Positions 16,050 through 24,249 of a DNA stretch of 64,000 nt are shown here, piece by piece; position 1 is the stretch's first letter, and each line of letters begins with the position of its first letter. Made by a program: the position numbers and the translations under genes. The notes under the pieces were generated by a model. The model saw nothing but the letters and a program-made list of their open reading frames with translations. It was not told the origin of the DNA and made no database searches. The DNA comes from Haloplanus salinarum (GTDB lineage: Archaea; Halobacteriota; Halobacteria; Halobacteriales; Haloferacaceae). The DNA is taken from NCBI RefSeq assembly GCF_024498175.1, contig NZ_CP101823.1, positions 2,734,987 through 2,798,986 on the forward strand, written 5' to 3'.

Positions 16050-17048
16050 ATGGACCGGCGCGCGTACCTCCGTGGGGCTCTGGCGGCGCTGACGGCCGCG
16101 TCGAGCGGTCTCGCCGGCTGTGCCGAGTCCGACGGGGCCGAGTCGACGACGGCGACGCCGACGGCCACGCCCGCGGCGACGACCGATCCCCCGACCGAGT
16201 CGGCGACGGCCACCCCGACGGCGACACCCACACCGACGCCCACCGTCGGGGAGCGGTCGCTCGACCCCTACCGGTCGTGGCTGGTGGCGCCCACGCCCGT
16301 CACACCACACACCTACGAGTTCACGCACCTCTCGCTGTCGGCGGTGCGGGCGGACGCCAGCGAGGCGTTCGCGGCGTCGCTGGATCGGTACTGGCGTCAA
16401 CGCACCGCGTCGTACTTCGGCGTCGAGGTGCCGGTCGACTCGCTCGACGCCGTCCTGACGGTGAACCACTCCCGCGTCGCCAACGAGTCCTACCGGGTCG
16501 CTGGCGGCTCGTTCGACACCGACGCGCTCCGGGACGCCCTCCGCGACGCCGGCTTCGCTGCCGACGGGTACGTCGACGACGTGGCGCGGTTCACCCGGAC
16601 CCGCGAGGGACGGATCAGGGCCGTCGGCCTCCACCCCGACGTGCTCGTCAGCATCGGGGCCGAGGAGTCGGCGACGGCGCCGCTGGCGACGGCCCTCGAA
16701 CAGCACCGGGCCGGCACGGTCCGCGTCGACGAGGACGAGGGCCTCGCCGCCCTCGTCGAGGGCTTCGGGACGGCCGACTTCGTCACGGGACGGGAACTCG
16801 AACCGGCCGACGCGGACTACCCGCTGAGCGACGCCGTCGCCACCGGCCGCCGCCTCGACGTCCGGGAATCGACGTCGTGGGCCGAGCGCACCTACGTCCT
16901 CCCGACGGACGCGACGGTCGACCGATCGGCCGTCGAGGAGGAGATCGACACCCGTCACGTCGGCCAACCGATCGAGGAGTACCGGCGCGAGGGCCGGTTC
17001 GTCACCGTCGCCGGCGAGGTGGAGAACTCCCTGATCCGGCTGCTGTGA
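16050..17048 (+). CDS. Secreted lipoprotein, function unknown
   Basis: The 332-residue product opens MDRRAYLRGALAALTAASSG with a lipobox (LAGC); the early Arg pair may mark Tat export. A Thr/Pro-rich linker follows (PTPTPTVGE), the usual haloarchaeal spacer between lipid anchor and folded domain. The remainder is a mixed alpha-beta domain, with SWLVAPTPVTPHTYEFTHL and paired repeats DSLDAVLTVNHS and RVAGGSFDTDALRDAL suggesting an internal duplication of a ferredoxin-like fold. I do not recognise a family. It is followed 40 bp later by a second, smaller lipoprotein. Confidence 0.8.
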   Translation: MDRRAYLRGALAALTAASSGLAGCAESDGAESTTATPTATPAATTDPPTESATATPTATPTPTPTVGERSLDPYRSWLVAPTPVTPHTYEFTHLSLSAVRADASEAFAASLDRYWRQRTASYFGVEVPVDSLDAVLTVNHSRVANESYRVAGGSFDTDALRDALRDAGFAADGYVDDVARFTRTREGRIRAVGLHPDVLVSIGAEESATAPLATALEQHRAGTVRVDEDEGLAALVEGFGTADFVTGRELEPADADYPLSDAVATGRRLDVRESTSWAERTYVLPTDATVDRSAVEEEIDTRHVGQPIEEYRREGRFVTVAGEVENSLIRLL

Positions 17049-17088
17049 CGCCAGAAGAGCCTTCACCCCGCATCGGCTACGCGGAGGC

Positions 17089-17430
17089 ATGTACACCAGA
17101 CGAGCGGCCGCGGGCCTCGGCGTCGCACTCCTGACGGGGGCCGCGGGCTGTAGTGCCCTCTCCTCGCCCGAACCGGCCGTCGTCGACACCGAGTTCGAGG
17201 GCGGCATCGACGCCCTGTTCGGCGAGAGCGACGTCCACGTCGTCGTCCGGAACGACGGCGCCGCCGGCGACGTCGAGGTGACGCTCGAACTGCTCGACAG
17301 CGAGGGGACCGTCCTCGTCGACGAGAGTCAGGTCGTCTCGTTCGAGGCCGACGAGCAAAAGCGCGTGACCTTCACCGTCGACGTCCCCGAGGACACCGAC
17401 GACGTCGAGGCGACGGCGAGCCCGGCGTAG
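17089..17430 (+). CDS. Small lipoprotein with an immunoglobulin-like domain
   Basis: The 113-residue product begins MYTRRAAAGLGVALLTGAAG with lipobox AAGC. The mature part reads like a single beta-sandwich of the FxLYD/CARDB kind: VHVVVRNDGAAGDVEVTLEL, LVDESQVVSFEADEQKRVTF, TVDVPEDTDDVEA. Such domains mediate binding at the cell surface. It is probably co-transcribed with the lipoprotein upstream. Confidence 0.78.
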   Translation: MYTRRAAAGLGVALLTGAAGCSALSSPEPAVVDTEFEGGIDALFGESDVHVVVRNDGAAGDVEVTLELLDSEGTVLVDESQVVSFEADEQKRVTFTVDVPEDTDDVEATASPA

Positions 17431-17551
17431 CGGCCGCGGGGTCGTCAGGGGTGGACCCGGGCGGGGCGACGGGTGACTCACCACGAGCGAACGGGGTGAG
17501 CGAGTGGGTCAAGGAGCGACCGACGGGAGCGACGCAGTACTTTTGCTCCAG

Positions 17552-17592
17552 CTTTTGCCGAGGGCTGGCGAAGCCAGCCCGCAGCGCAAAAG
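17552..17592. repeat. Strong nested stem-loop
   Basis: CTTTTGC pairs with GCAAAAG around a perfect inner stem GGGCTGGC-GAA-GCCAGCCC. It lies beyond the tRNA-Val scar, in the roughly 280-bp gap that follows the lipoprotein gene. It may be a terminator for that gene or part of the mobile scar. Confidence 0.6.
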
Positions 17593-17598
17593 GTGGAT

Positions 17599-17668
17599 GG
17601 GCTCGGGCGGATTCGAACCACGGTCACTCCGCTCGCCGTCGCTCGCTTCGTTCCCTGATTCGAACCGC
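17599..17668 (-). repeat. tRNA-Val 3'-end scar with inverted T-arm
   Basis: GGGCTCGGGCGGATTCGAAC at 17599-17618 repeats the tRNA-Val 3' end, 113 bp away. The paired arm TTCGAACCGCCC near 17660 makes it a hairpin. Together with the stem-loop at 17552 it fills the 17431-17710 gap, where no gene is visible. Confidence 0.6.
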
Positions 17669-17710
17669 CCTCGGGACGACGACCCGCTCGCTGTCGCTCG
17701 CGGGTTGTAG

Positions 17711-17784
17711 TGGGCTCGGGCGGATTCGAACCACCGACTTCGGCCTTGTAAAGGCCGCGTCATAACCAGCTAGACCACGAGCCC
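17711..17784 (-). tRNA. tRNA-Val(TAC)
   Basis: Read leftward from 17784 it has acceptor GGGCTCG/CGAGCCC, D-arm GTC...GAC with AGCTGGTTA, anticodon stem CGGCC/GGCCG, loop TTTACAA with anticodon TAC, and T-arm GGTGGTTCGAATCCGCC. There is no intron and no encoded CCA. Confidence 0.95.
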
Positions 17785-17870
17785 TCGTCGCGAACACCGT
17801 CCCCCGGCCGAATAACGGTTTCTGTCTCCACTCGCGAAACGCTTACCCTCGCGCGGCCGCGTCTGCAACC

Positions 17871-18422
17871 ATGCGCCGCCGCGTGCAGTACCTCGCCGTC
17901 GCCGTCGCCCTCCTCGCCGTCCTCGCGGGCTGTTCGGGCGGGGGTGGATCGGATCCGACGGCCACCGACACGCCGGAGCCGACCGCCACGGCCGCCGGGA
18001 CGACGGCGCCGGACACCCCGGTGTCGACGCCGGGAAGTAGCTACGAGACGACGACGGTCGACGTCGTCGACGAGAACGGGACACAGCTGGCGACGGTGGA
18101 GGTCTGGGTGGCCGACTCGTTCGTGAAACGCTACACCGGGCTGAGCGACACCTCGGCGCTCGAACCCGGGCAGGGGATGCTGTTCGTCCACGACAGCGAG
18201 GCACGGCACGGCTACGTCATGCGCGACATGGCCTTCCCGCTCGACATGGTGTTCGTGGCCGCGAACGGCACGATCACGACCATCCACCACGCCCCGGTGG
18301 AGGCCGACGGCGACCTGACGGAGTACTCGGGCCGCGCGAAGTACGTCCTGGAGGTACCGATGGGGTATACGAACCGGACGGGCATCGACGTGGGCGACCG
18401 GGTCCGGGTCGACGACGTGTGA
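17871..18422 (+). CDS. DUF192 lipoprotein
   Basis: The 183-residue product starts with a leader ending in LAVLAGCSGG (lipobox Cys20), a Thr/Pro-rich linker, then the DUF192 domain: VWVADSFVKRYTGLSDTSALEPGQGMLFVHDS, YVMRDMAFPLDMVFV, ITTIHHAPVEADGD, VLEVPMGYTNR. DUF192 proteins are small beta-barrels of unclear function, often exported. The match is good, with the family's GMLF and Asp-Met-Val-Phe motifs. It is a single gene between tRNA-Val and a short acidic protein. Confidence 0.9.
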   Translation: MRRRVQYLAVAVALLAVLAGCSGGGGSDPTATDTPEPTATAAGTTAPDTPVSTPGSSYETTTVDVVDENGTQLATVEVWVADSFVKRYTGLSDTSALEPGQGMLFVHDSEARHGYVMRDMAFPLDMVFVAANGTITTIHHAPVEADGDLTEYSGRAKYVLEVPMGYTNRTGIDVGDRVRVDDV

Positions 18423-18459
18423 TCGAAAGTCACAGGCCCGCGGTGCCCGAAGCGGGGAC

Positions 18460-18747
18460 ATGAGCGAGAGCGGACGCGACGCGGAGGCCGTCGAGGCGCT
18501 CGACGACCGCGAGGGGTGGCGCGCCGAGGGGTTCGCGGCCCGCGTTCACTACCGCGGCGAGGGCGATCGGTACGCCGTCGAGTACTACGCACCGAGCGAC
18601 TGCGTCCTCTACTGGAAGGTGAAAGGCGACGGGGAGACGGCGGTGCCGGTGGGGCGGGGGACGGTGCCCGACCCGCTCCGGGAGCGGGTACGCGTCGACC
18701 TCGACGCTGCGGGCGTCGACCCCGCGGTCGAGGGGCGGTCGCTGTAG
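18460..18747 (+). CDS. Conserved haloarchaeal protein
   Basis: The 95-residue acidic protein contains REGWRAEGFAARVHYRGEGD, DRYAVEYYAPSDCVLYWKVK and LRERVRVDLDAAGVDP. It is soluble, with no leader or membrane helix. It has the look of a family restricted to haloarchaea; the function is unknown. It lies 37 bp after the DUF192 gene and about 55 bp before the ABC exporter. Confidence 0.72.
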   Translation: MSESGRDAEAVEALDDREGWRAEGFAARVHYRGEGDRYAVEYYAPSDCVLYWKVKGDGETAVPVGRGTVPDPLRERVRVDLDAAGVDPAVEGRSL

Positions 18748-18802
18748 CGCGATACGGCGTCGACGGGTCAGCCTTTTGCTGTCGCGTCCCCGAATGGGAA
18801 CG

Positions 18803-20728
18803 ATGGACGTCCCCGCGGACGACGACCCCTTCGAGGAGCAGCGGGAGCGAACGGCGAACCCGATGCGGCGGCTGTTCGCCGAGTACGGCGAGGAGCGCCG
18901 TGGCGTGTTCGCGGTCGGCGTCCTCGCCAGCGTCCTGGCGCGCGTGCTCGACCTGTTGCCGCCGCTCCTGCTCGGCATCGCCGTCGACGCCATCTTCCTC
19001 GACGAGGGACCGTTCGGTCTGCCGCTGGTCCCCGACCGGTGGCTCCCCACCGATCCCGAGCGGCAGTTCTGGCTGATCGTCGGCATCGTCCTCTTCTCGT
19101 TTCTGGGGGGTGCCGCCCTCCACTGGGTGCGAAACTGGGGGTGGAACCGGTTCGCCCAGCACGTCCAGCACGCCATCCGGACGGACACGTACGACGCGAT
19201 GCAGCGGCTGAACATGACCTTCTTCGCCGACAAGCAGACCGGCGAGATGATGTCGGTGCTGTCGAACGACGTCAACCGGCTGGAGCGCTTTCTCAACGAC
19301 GGCCTGAACGCGGCGTTCCGGCTGGGCGTGATGGTCGTCGGCATCGCCGCCATCCTGCTGTGGATGAACCCACAGCTCGCCGTCGTGGCGCTCCTGCCCG
19401 TTCCCCTGATCGCCGTCTTCACCTACCGGTTCGTGAACACCATCCAGCCCAAGTACGCGGAGGTGCGCTCGACGGTCGGCCAGGTCAACTCGCGGCTGGA
19501 GAACAACCTCGGGGGTATCCAAGTCATCAAGACGAGCAACACCGAGAGCTACGAAGCCGAACGCGTCGAGGAGGTGTCCGGCGACTACTTCGACGCCAAC
19601 TGGGACGCCATCGAGACGCGGATCAAGTTCTTCCCGGGGCTCCGGGTGCTCGCGGGCATCGGTTTCGCGCTCACCTTCACCATCGGCGGGCTCTGGGTGT
19701 TCCGCGGCGAGGGCCCGTGGCTCTTCACCGGCACGCTCCGCCCCGGCGAGTTCGTCTCCTTCATCCTCTACACCCAGCGGTTCATCTGGCCGATGGCGCA
19801 GTTCGGGCAGATCATCAACATGTACCAGCGGGCGTACGCCTCCGCCGCCCGCATCTTCGGGCTGATGGACGAGGATGCCGGCATCGACGAGGCGACGGAC
19901 GCCACGGAACTGGTCGTCGACGAGGGCCGGGTCGAGTACGACGACGTGACCTTCGGCTACGAGGCGGAGGTCATCCTCGACGGCGTCTCCTTCGAGGCGG
20001 GTGGCGGCGAGACGGTGGCGCTCGTCGGCCCGACCGGCGCCGGGAAGTCGACGGCGCTGAAACTACTCCTGCGGATGTACGACGTCGACGACGGGGCAGT
20101 CAGGGTCGACGGGACGGACGTCCGCGACGTGACCCTCGCCAGCCTCCGGAGCGCTATCGGCTACGTCAGCCAGGAGACGTTCCTCTTCTACGGCACCGTC
20201 CGCGAGAACATCACCTACGGGACCTTCGACGCGAGCGACGAGGCGGTGCGGGCGGCCGCGGCGGCCGCGGAGGCCCACGAGTTCGTCACGAACCTGCCCG
20301 ACGGCTACGACACGATGGTCGGGGAGCGGGGCGTGAAACTCTCCGGTGGCCAGCGCCAGCGCCTCGCTATCGCCCGAGCGATGCTGAAGGATCCGGAGAT
20401 CCTGATCCTCGACGAGGCCACCAGCGACGTCGACACCGAGACGGAGATGCTGATCCAGCGGTCGCTTGACCGGCTGACCGCCGACCGCACCACGTTCGTC
20501 ATCGCCCACCGCCTCTCCACTGTGAAAGACGCCGACGGCATCGTCGTCCTCGACGGCGGCGAGGTGGTCGAGCAGGGGACCCACGAGGAACTGCTGGCGG
20601 CCGACGGCCTCTACGCCAGCCTCTGGGGCGTGCAGGCCGGCGAGATCGACGACCTCCCCGCGGAGTTCGTCGAGCGGGCGACCGAACGGGGCGCCCGGGC
20701 CGACGTGGACGTCGACCTGGACGATTAG
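18803..20728 (+). CDS. ABC exporter with fused permease and ATPase
   Basis: The product of about 641 residues joins a six-helix exporter permease (FFADKQTGEMMSVLSNDVNR is the coupling-helix region) to an ATPase domain with Walker A ALVGPTGAGKSTALK, Q-loop YVSQETFLFYG, signature LSGGQRQRLAIARAM, Walker B ILILDEATSDVD and H-loop IAHRLST. It is a half-transporter that should act as a dimer exporting lipids or drugs. The start is ambiguous: ATG 18794 and 18803 are both possible, and the second is chosen as directly preceding the acidic tail DVPADDDPFEEQ. Confidence 0.93.
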   Translation: MDVPADDDPFEEQRERTANPMRRLFAEYGEERRGVFAVGVLASVLARVLDLLPPLLLGIAVDAIFLDEGPFGLPLVPDRWLPTDPERQFWLIVGIVLFSFLGGAALHWVRNWGWNRFAQHVQHAIRTDTYDAMQRLNMTFFADKQTGEMMSVLSNDVNRLERFLNDGLNAAFRLGVMVVGIAAILLWMNPQLAVVALLPVPLIAVFTYRFVNTIQPKYAEVRSTVGQVNSRLENNLGGIQVIKTSNTESYEAERVEEVSGDYFDANWDAIETRIKFFPGLRVLAGIGFALTFTIGGLWVFRGEGPWLFTGTLRPGEFVSFILYTQRFIWPMAQFGQIINMYQRAYASAARIFGLMDEDAGIDEATDATELVVDEGRVEYDDVTFGYEAEVILDGVSFEAGGGETVALVGPTGAGKSTALKLLLRMYDVDDGAVRVDGTDVRDVTLASLRSAIGYVSQETFLFYGTVRENITYGTFDASDEAVRAAAAAAEAHEFVTNLPDGYDTMVGERGVKLSGGQRQRLAIARAMLKDPEILILDEATSDVDTETEMLIQRSLDRLTADRTTFVIAHRLSTVKDADGIVVLDGGEVVEQGTHEELLAADGLYASLWGVQAGEIDDLPAEFVERATERGARADVDVDLDD

Positions 20729-20764
20729 CCGGCGGTTGAAGTCCCCCGGCGACGAGAGTCCGGT

Positions 20765-21496
20765 ATGCACCTCAGCGACGTCACCTGGACGGACGTCCGC
20801 GACGCCGACACCGACCTCGCGCTGTTGCCGGTCGGGAGCACCGAACAACACGGCCCCCACGCGCCCCTCGGGACCGACGCGTACCACGCCGAGACGGTCG
20901 CCGAGGCGGGCGCCGACGCCTACGACGGCGACGTCGTCGTCGCCCCGACGGTTCCGGTCGGCGTCGCGGAGGAACATCGCCGGTTCGACGGCACCCTCTG
21001 GGTGTCGCCCGACACCTTCCGGGATTACGTCCGGGACGTGGTCGGGAGCCTCGCCCACCACGGTTTCGGCCGGGTGATCGTCGTCAACGGCCACGGGGGG
21101 AACGTCCCCGCGCTCGGCGAGGTGACGGCGACGATCAGTCGCCACGACGACGCCTACGCCGTCCCCTTCACCTGGTTCGAGGCCGTCGGCGACCACGGGA
21201 GCGAGATGGGACACGGCGGGCCGTTGGAGACGGCGCTGTTGCGCGCGACCCACCCCGAACTGGTGCGGGAGGGGCGGATCGACGCGGCCCGCGAGGGCGC
21301 GAGCGAAGCGTGGGGCGACTGGGTGCCGGGGACGGGGACGAACCTCGCCCACGACTCGGACGAGTTCACGGCAAACGGCGTCGTCGGCGATCCGGGCGCC
21401 GGCGACGCGGCGCTGGGCGAGGAACTACTGGAGTCGGCGGCCGATTCGCTCGCGCGACTGTTGACGGCGGTTTCCGAGCGGGACCCGTCGGCGTGA
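20765..21496 (+). CDS. Creatininase-family amidohydrolase (ArfB-like)
   Basis: The 243-residue product has the creatininase metal centre: LLPVGSTEQHGPHAPLGTDAY supplies Glu, His and Asp ligands, VNGHGGNVPALGE the second half, and EMGHGGPLETAL a further His/Glu. In archaea one branch (ArfB) removes formate from the pyrimidine intermediate made from GTP in riboflavin and F420 synthesis; sequence alone does not prove this activity. The pterin enzyme gene mptD lies about 0.5 kb downstream on the other strand. The gene ends exactly where the converging gene ends. Confidence 0.85.
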   Translation: MHLSDVTWTDVRDADTDLALLPVGSTEQHGPHAPLGTDAYHAETVAEAGADAYDGDVVVAPTVPVGVAEEHRRFDGTLWVSPDTFRDYVRDVVGSLAHHGFGRVIVVNGHGGNVPALGEVTATISRHDDAYAVPFTWFEAVGDHGSEMGHGGPLETALLRATHPELVREGRIDAAREGASEAWGDWVPGTGTNLAHDSDEFTANGVVGDPGAGDAALGEELLESAADSLARLLTAVSERDPSA

Positions 21497-21904
21497 TCAG
21501 TCCTCGCCGCCGTCGGCGTCGAGGTCCTGCAGCGACCCCCGAAGCTCCGGCACCGCGTTCGTGAGGTCGCTCACGTCGTCGTGGGTCGCCCGGATCGTCT
21601 CGATCAGCCCCTCCAGATCCTCGATGGCCGCCGCGAGGTCGGCGGCGTCGTCGAAGGCGTCGGCGCGTTCGCCCATCGTGTACCACTTCTTGGCCTGCCG
21701 GAGGTGTTCCTCGGCCTCGCCGACGTCGAGCGCCGACCGGAGGGCGTTGAGGACGCCGAGGACGTTGTCGGCCTCGGTCTCCCAGACCTCGTCGGCCTCG
21801 GGGAGTTCCGCGCGCGCCGCCGCGAGGTGCTCCTCGACGTCGTCGCGCATCTCCGCCGCGGCCTCGCCGAAGAGTTCGTCGTCGCTGAACGTCGTTTGGC
21901 TCAT
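21497..21904 (-). CDS. DUF5790-like acidic helical protein
   Basis: The 135-residue product is strongly acidic and predicted all-helical with heptad-like stretches (EEHLAAARAELPEADEVWE, EDLEGLIETIRATHDDVSDL). MSQTTFSDDELFGEAAAEMR is a start I associate with the haloarchaeal DUF5790 family. The function is unknown. Its stop codon abuts that of the ArfB-like gene with no gap, so transcripts must overlap. Confidence 0.78.
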   Translation of the reverse strand: MSQTTFSDDELFGEAAAEMRDDVEEHLAAARAELPEADEVWETEADNVLGVLNALRSALDVGEAEEHLRQAKKWYTMGERADAFDDAADLAAAIEDLEGLIETIRATHDDVSDLTNAVPELRGSLQDLDADGGED

Positions 21905-21984
21905 GACCGACGGTTCGCCGGCGTGTGAGTTAAACGCACGCCCGAAAGTGAAAGTGAAACGGCGGCGCGTCGGCCGCGTGTCCG

Positions 21985-22320
21985 CTACTCGACGTCGACC
22001 GGCCGCATCAGGGGGTAGCCGTCCGCCATCGTCATCTCGGTGCGGACGACGACGCCCTCGTACTCGATGCGCATCTCCACCTCCATGAACCGCCCCGTGA
22101 GTTCGACGTAGCCGTGGTCGTCGGCCGCCGCGGCCAGGGCATCCTCGTCGATATCGACGTCGACAGATTCACAGAACGGCTGGTTCTCGATGGCCTCGGC
22201 CATCGCGCGTTCGAGGCTCGCGGCGCTGTCGGGCGAGACGGGCGTGCCCGCGAACTGGTGGTAGAGCGATCCGAACTTGATGCCCGCCTCGAAGCAGGCG
22301 TGCTGGGCGTCGGTGACCAT
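21985..22320 (-). CDS. mptD: Dihydroneopterin aldolase, archaeal MptD type
   Basis: The 111-residue product matches archaeal MptD, which cleaves 7,8-dihydroneopterin in the pterin branch leading to folate- or methanopterin-like cofactors. Telling segments are CFEAGIKFGSLYHQFAGTPVS, LERAMAEAIENQPFCESVDV and the C-terminal VVRTEMTMADGYPLMRPVDV. Length is right for the family (110-125). It is unrelated to bacterial FolB. It is divergent from azf, with starts 88 bp apart. Confidence 0.9.
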   Translation of the reverse strand: MVTDAQHACFEAGIKFGSLYHQFAGTPVSPDSAASLERAMAEAIENQPFCESVDVDIDEDALAAAADDHGYVELTGRFMEVEMRIEYEGVVVRTEMTMADGYPLMRPVDVE

Positions 22321-22408
22321 GGCTGACCGTCGGTCGGGGGAGGGGAAGGCCTGTCGCCCGAGGCCGAATCGGTCCTTACTTGGTCCGGGTCGTTCCATTG
22401 ACGCCCGA

Positions 22409-23197
22409 ATGGACGACCCGGTGTTACTGACTGGCGCGGGGGGACGCGTCGGGCAGGCCATCCTGCACGGGATCGGCGAGGGCCACGAGTGGCGGCTGCT
22501 CGACCGGGAACCGCTGTCGGCGGACCGCCTCCCGCCGGGCGTGACCGACGACGACGTGATCGTCGAGGACGTGACCGACACGACGGCGATGACCGAGGCG
22601 ATGGACGGCGTCGGGGCCGTGATCCACCTCGCCGGCGACCCCCGTCCGGAGGCGCCGTGGAACTCGGTACTCGAGAACAACATCGACGGCACGCAGACGG
22701 TGTTCGAAGCGGCGGTCGACGCCGGCGTCGAGAAGGTGGCGTTCGCCTCCTCGAACCACGCCGTCTCGGCCTACGAGACCGACACGCGCACTCCCGACAT
22801 GTACCGAACCGACGACGACTACCGCCTCAACGGGACGGAACTCCCCCGTCCCGGCAACCTCTACGGCGTGAGCAAGGCGGCCGGCGAGACGCTCGGGCGC
22901 TACTACCACGACAGCGAGGGCCTCTCGGTGGTCTGTGTCCGCATCGGCAACCTCACCGCTGACCACCCGCCGCGCAACTACGAGCGCGGACAGGCGATGT
23001 GGCTCTCCCACCGCGACTGTGCCCACCTCTTCGACCGCTGTATCCGGGCCGACTACGGCTACGAAATCGTCTACGGCATCTCCGACAACGAACGCAAGTA
23101 CTACTCCATCGAGCGCGCCAAGGAGGTGCTTGGGTACGAGCCCCAGGACGATTCGGCGGCGTACACGCTCGCGGGCGAGCCGAGGGACGGGACGTAG
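22409..23197 (+). CDS. azf: NAD-dependent glucose-6-phosphate dehydrogenase (archaeal zwischenferment)
   Basis: The 262-residue member of the extended short-chain dehydrogenases has the NAD loop TGAGGRVGQAILHGIG at residues 7-22 and the catalytic Tyr/Lys as NLYGVSKAAGE, preceded by ASSNHAVSAYE. In haloarchaea this family oxidises glucose-6-phosphate at the entry of the oxidative pentose-phosphate pathway. The length equals that of the Haloferax enzyme as I recall it. Related sugar-epimerase or uronate dehydrogenase activity is the main alternative. Confidence 0.87.
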   Translation: MDDPVLLTGAGGRVGQAILHGIGEGHEWRLLDREPLSADRLPPGVTDDDVIVEDVTDTTAMTEAMDGVGAVIHLAGDPRPEAPWNSVLENNIDGTQTVFEAAVDAGVEKVAFASSNHAVSAYETDTRTPDMYRTDDDYRLNGTELPRPGNLYGVSKAAGETLGRYYHDSEGLSVVCVRIGNLTADHPPRNYERGQAMWLSHRDCAHLFDRCIRADYGYEIVYGISDNERKYYSIERAKEVLGYEPQDDSAAYTLAGEPRDGT

Positions 23198-23303
23198 TTT
23201 TCGGCGGTTCCGTACTCGGGACTGACGGAATCACACACCCTCGGGAGTCGGGTGTTCGGGGACCGTCGACGTCGTAGTCGTACAGGCCGTGAGTGGTCTG
23301 CAT

Positions 23304-23327
23304 CCGTCGGATGGCGTCCCCCGCGGG
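23304..23327. repeat. Fragment matching the tRNA-Arg(TCT) intron region
   Basis: 24 bases match 10560-10583 with one mismatch. In the tRNA these bases are the 3' half of the anticodon stem and most of the intron. The rest of the tRNA is missing. No gene is visible in 23198-23380. Confidence 0.5.
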
Positions 23328-23380
23328 GTAACCGACGCCGGGTGGCCAACCTACTTGTGTGCGAAGGCGCTCGTGTGCGT

Positions 23381-23464
23381 ATGGATCGCCAGCAGATCAT
23401 CGCTATCGTACTCGTGGGACTGATGGTGTTCTCGTCGCTCGCGTACGCCGTCTCGCTCTTTTGA
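23381..23464 (+). CDS. 27-residue single-helix membrane miniprotein
   Basis: The frame ATG...TGA encodes MDRQQIIAIVLVGLMVFSSL followed by AYAVSLF: three polar residues and one membrane-spanning helix. It begins after a purine-poor gap of about 180 bp and ends 9 bp before palindromic element 2. Such miniproteins are easily missed. Support is the coherent helix and position alone. Confidence 0.6.
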   Translation: MDRQQIIAIVLVGLMVFSSLAYAVSLF

Positions 23465-23472
23465 TGGCCGCT

Positions 23473-23558
23473 CATACGGATTATTGTAACTGGGTGCCGG
23501 TGGTGCGCCGAGACGGGCCGTCGAACCACCGGTACTGACTTACAATAAACGGTATCAG
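23473..23558. repeat. Nested palindromic intergenic element, copy 2
   Basis: ATACGGATTATTGTAACT faces GACTTACAATAAACGGTAT, with an inner pair CCGGTGGT/ACCACCGG. The right end supplies the TGA stop of the DUF309 gene. Compare 5173-5257 and 32699-32780. Confidence 0.75.
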
Positions 23559-24175
23559 TCGGCGTCGAACAGTCCGTCTACGTCCGCGTACTCCCGCTGC
23601 CGTCGCTCGACGTGGTCGGCGAGGCGTCGGTAGACCAGGCCACGGTCGGCGTCCGCGGTCACGAACTCCAGGAGCGTCGTGGTGAACAGGGTCCGCTCGC
23701 CACCCTCGATCTCCTCGCGGGCGAACCCGATCGCGAGGTCGACGACCGCCGGATCGTAGCCGTGTTCATCGGCCAGTGCCGTCGCGGCGGCCGCCGCCGC
23801 GTCGAACCGCAGGTCCGCGAGCGCGAGGGGTCGCCCCTCGTGGCGGATCGGCGGCGGTCGGCGGCGCTCGGCGACTTCGGGGTCGGCCGCGAGGGTCGCG
23901 AGCGCCCGGCGAATCGGCGCGACGGCGACGCCCCGGTACGGCGAATCGAGACCAGCGAGGTAGTCGCCGGCGCTCGCCGCGAGGCCGGCGGCACCGCTCC
24001 AGTTGCGGGTCCGGGCGTGGTGGATCGCCGCCGTGAACTGGATCAGGCCGTGGAGGAACCGCTCGTCGTCGGTGCCGTCCGAACGGTCGAGCCACACGTC
24101 CTCCCATGGGTCGTGGGCGGCGTGGTACTCGCCGCCGTTGTAGAGGGCGATTCCGGCACGCAGCGCCGCGTCCAT
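23555..24175 (-). CDS. DUF309 protein
   Basis: The 206-residue product carries the DUF309 core near the start: ALRAGIALYNGGEYHAAHDPWEDVWL, then DDERFLHGLIQFTAAIHHARTRNWSGA. The motif His-Glu/Asp-x-x-Glu-x-x-Trp with a second His cluster is the family hallmark and may bind metal. The C-terminal half (residues 110-206) is an extra helical region. The function is unknown. Its stop codon is inside palindromic element 2. Confidence 0.85.
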   Translation of the reverse strand: MDAALRAGIALYNGGEYHAAHDPWEDVWLDRSDGTDDERFLHGLIQFTAAIHHARTRNWSGAAGLAASAGDYLAGLDSPYRGVAVAPIRRALATLAADPEVAERRRPPPIRHEGRPLALADLRFDAAAAAATALADEHGYDPAVVDLAIGFAREEIEGGERTLFTTTLLEFVTADADRGLVYRRLADHVERRQREYADVDGLFDAD

Positions 24176-24249
24176 GCCCGCGGTTGGACACGGAGACGGA
24201 AAGTCGCGTCGTCGTAACGCACATACCCCGTCGAGTGGTATTGTATGAC

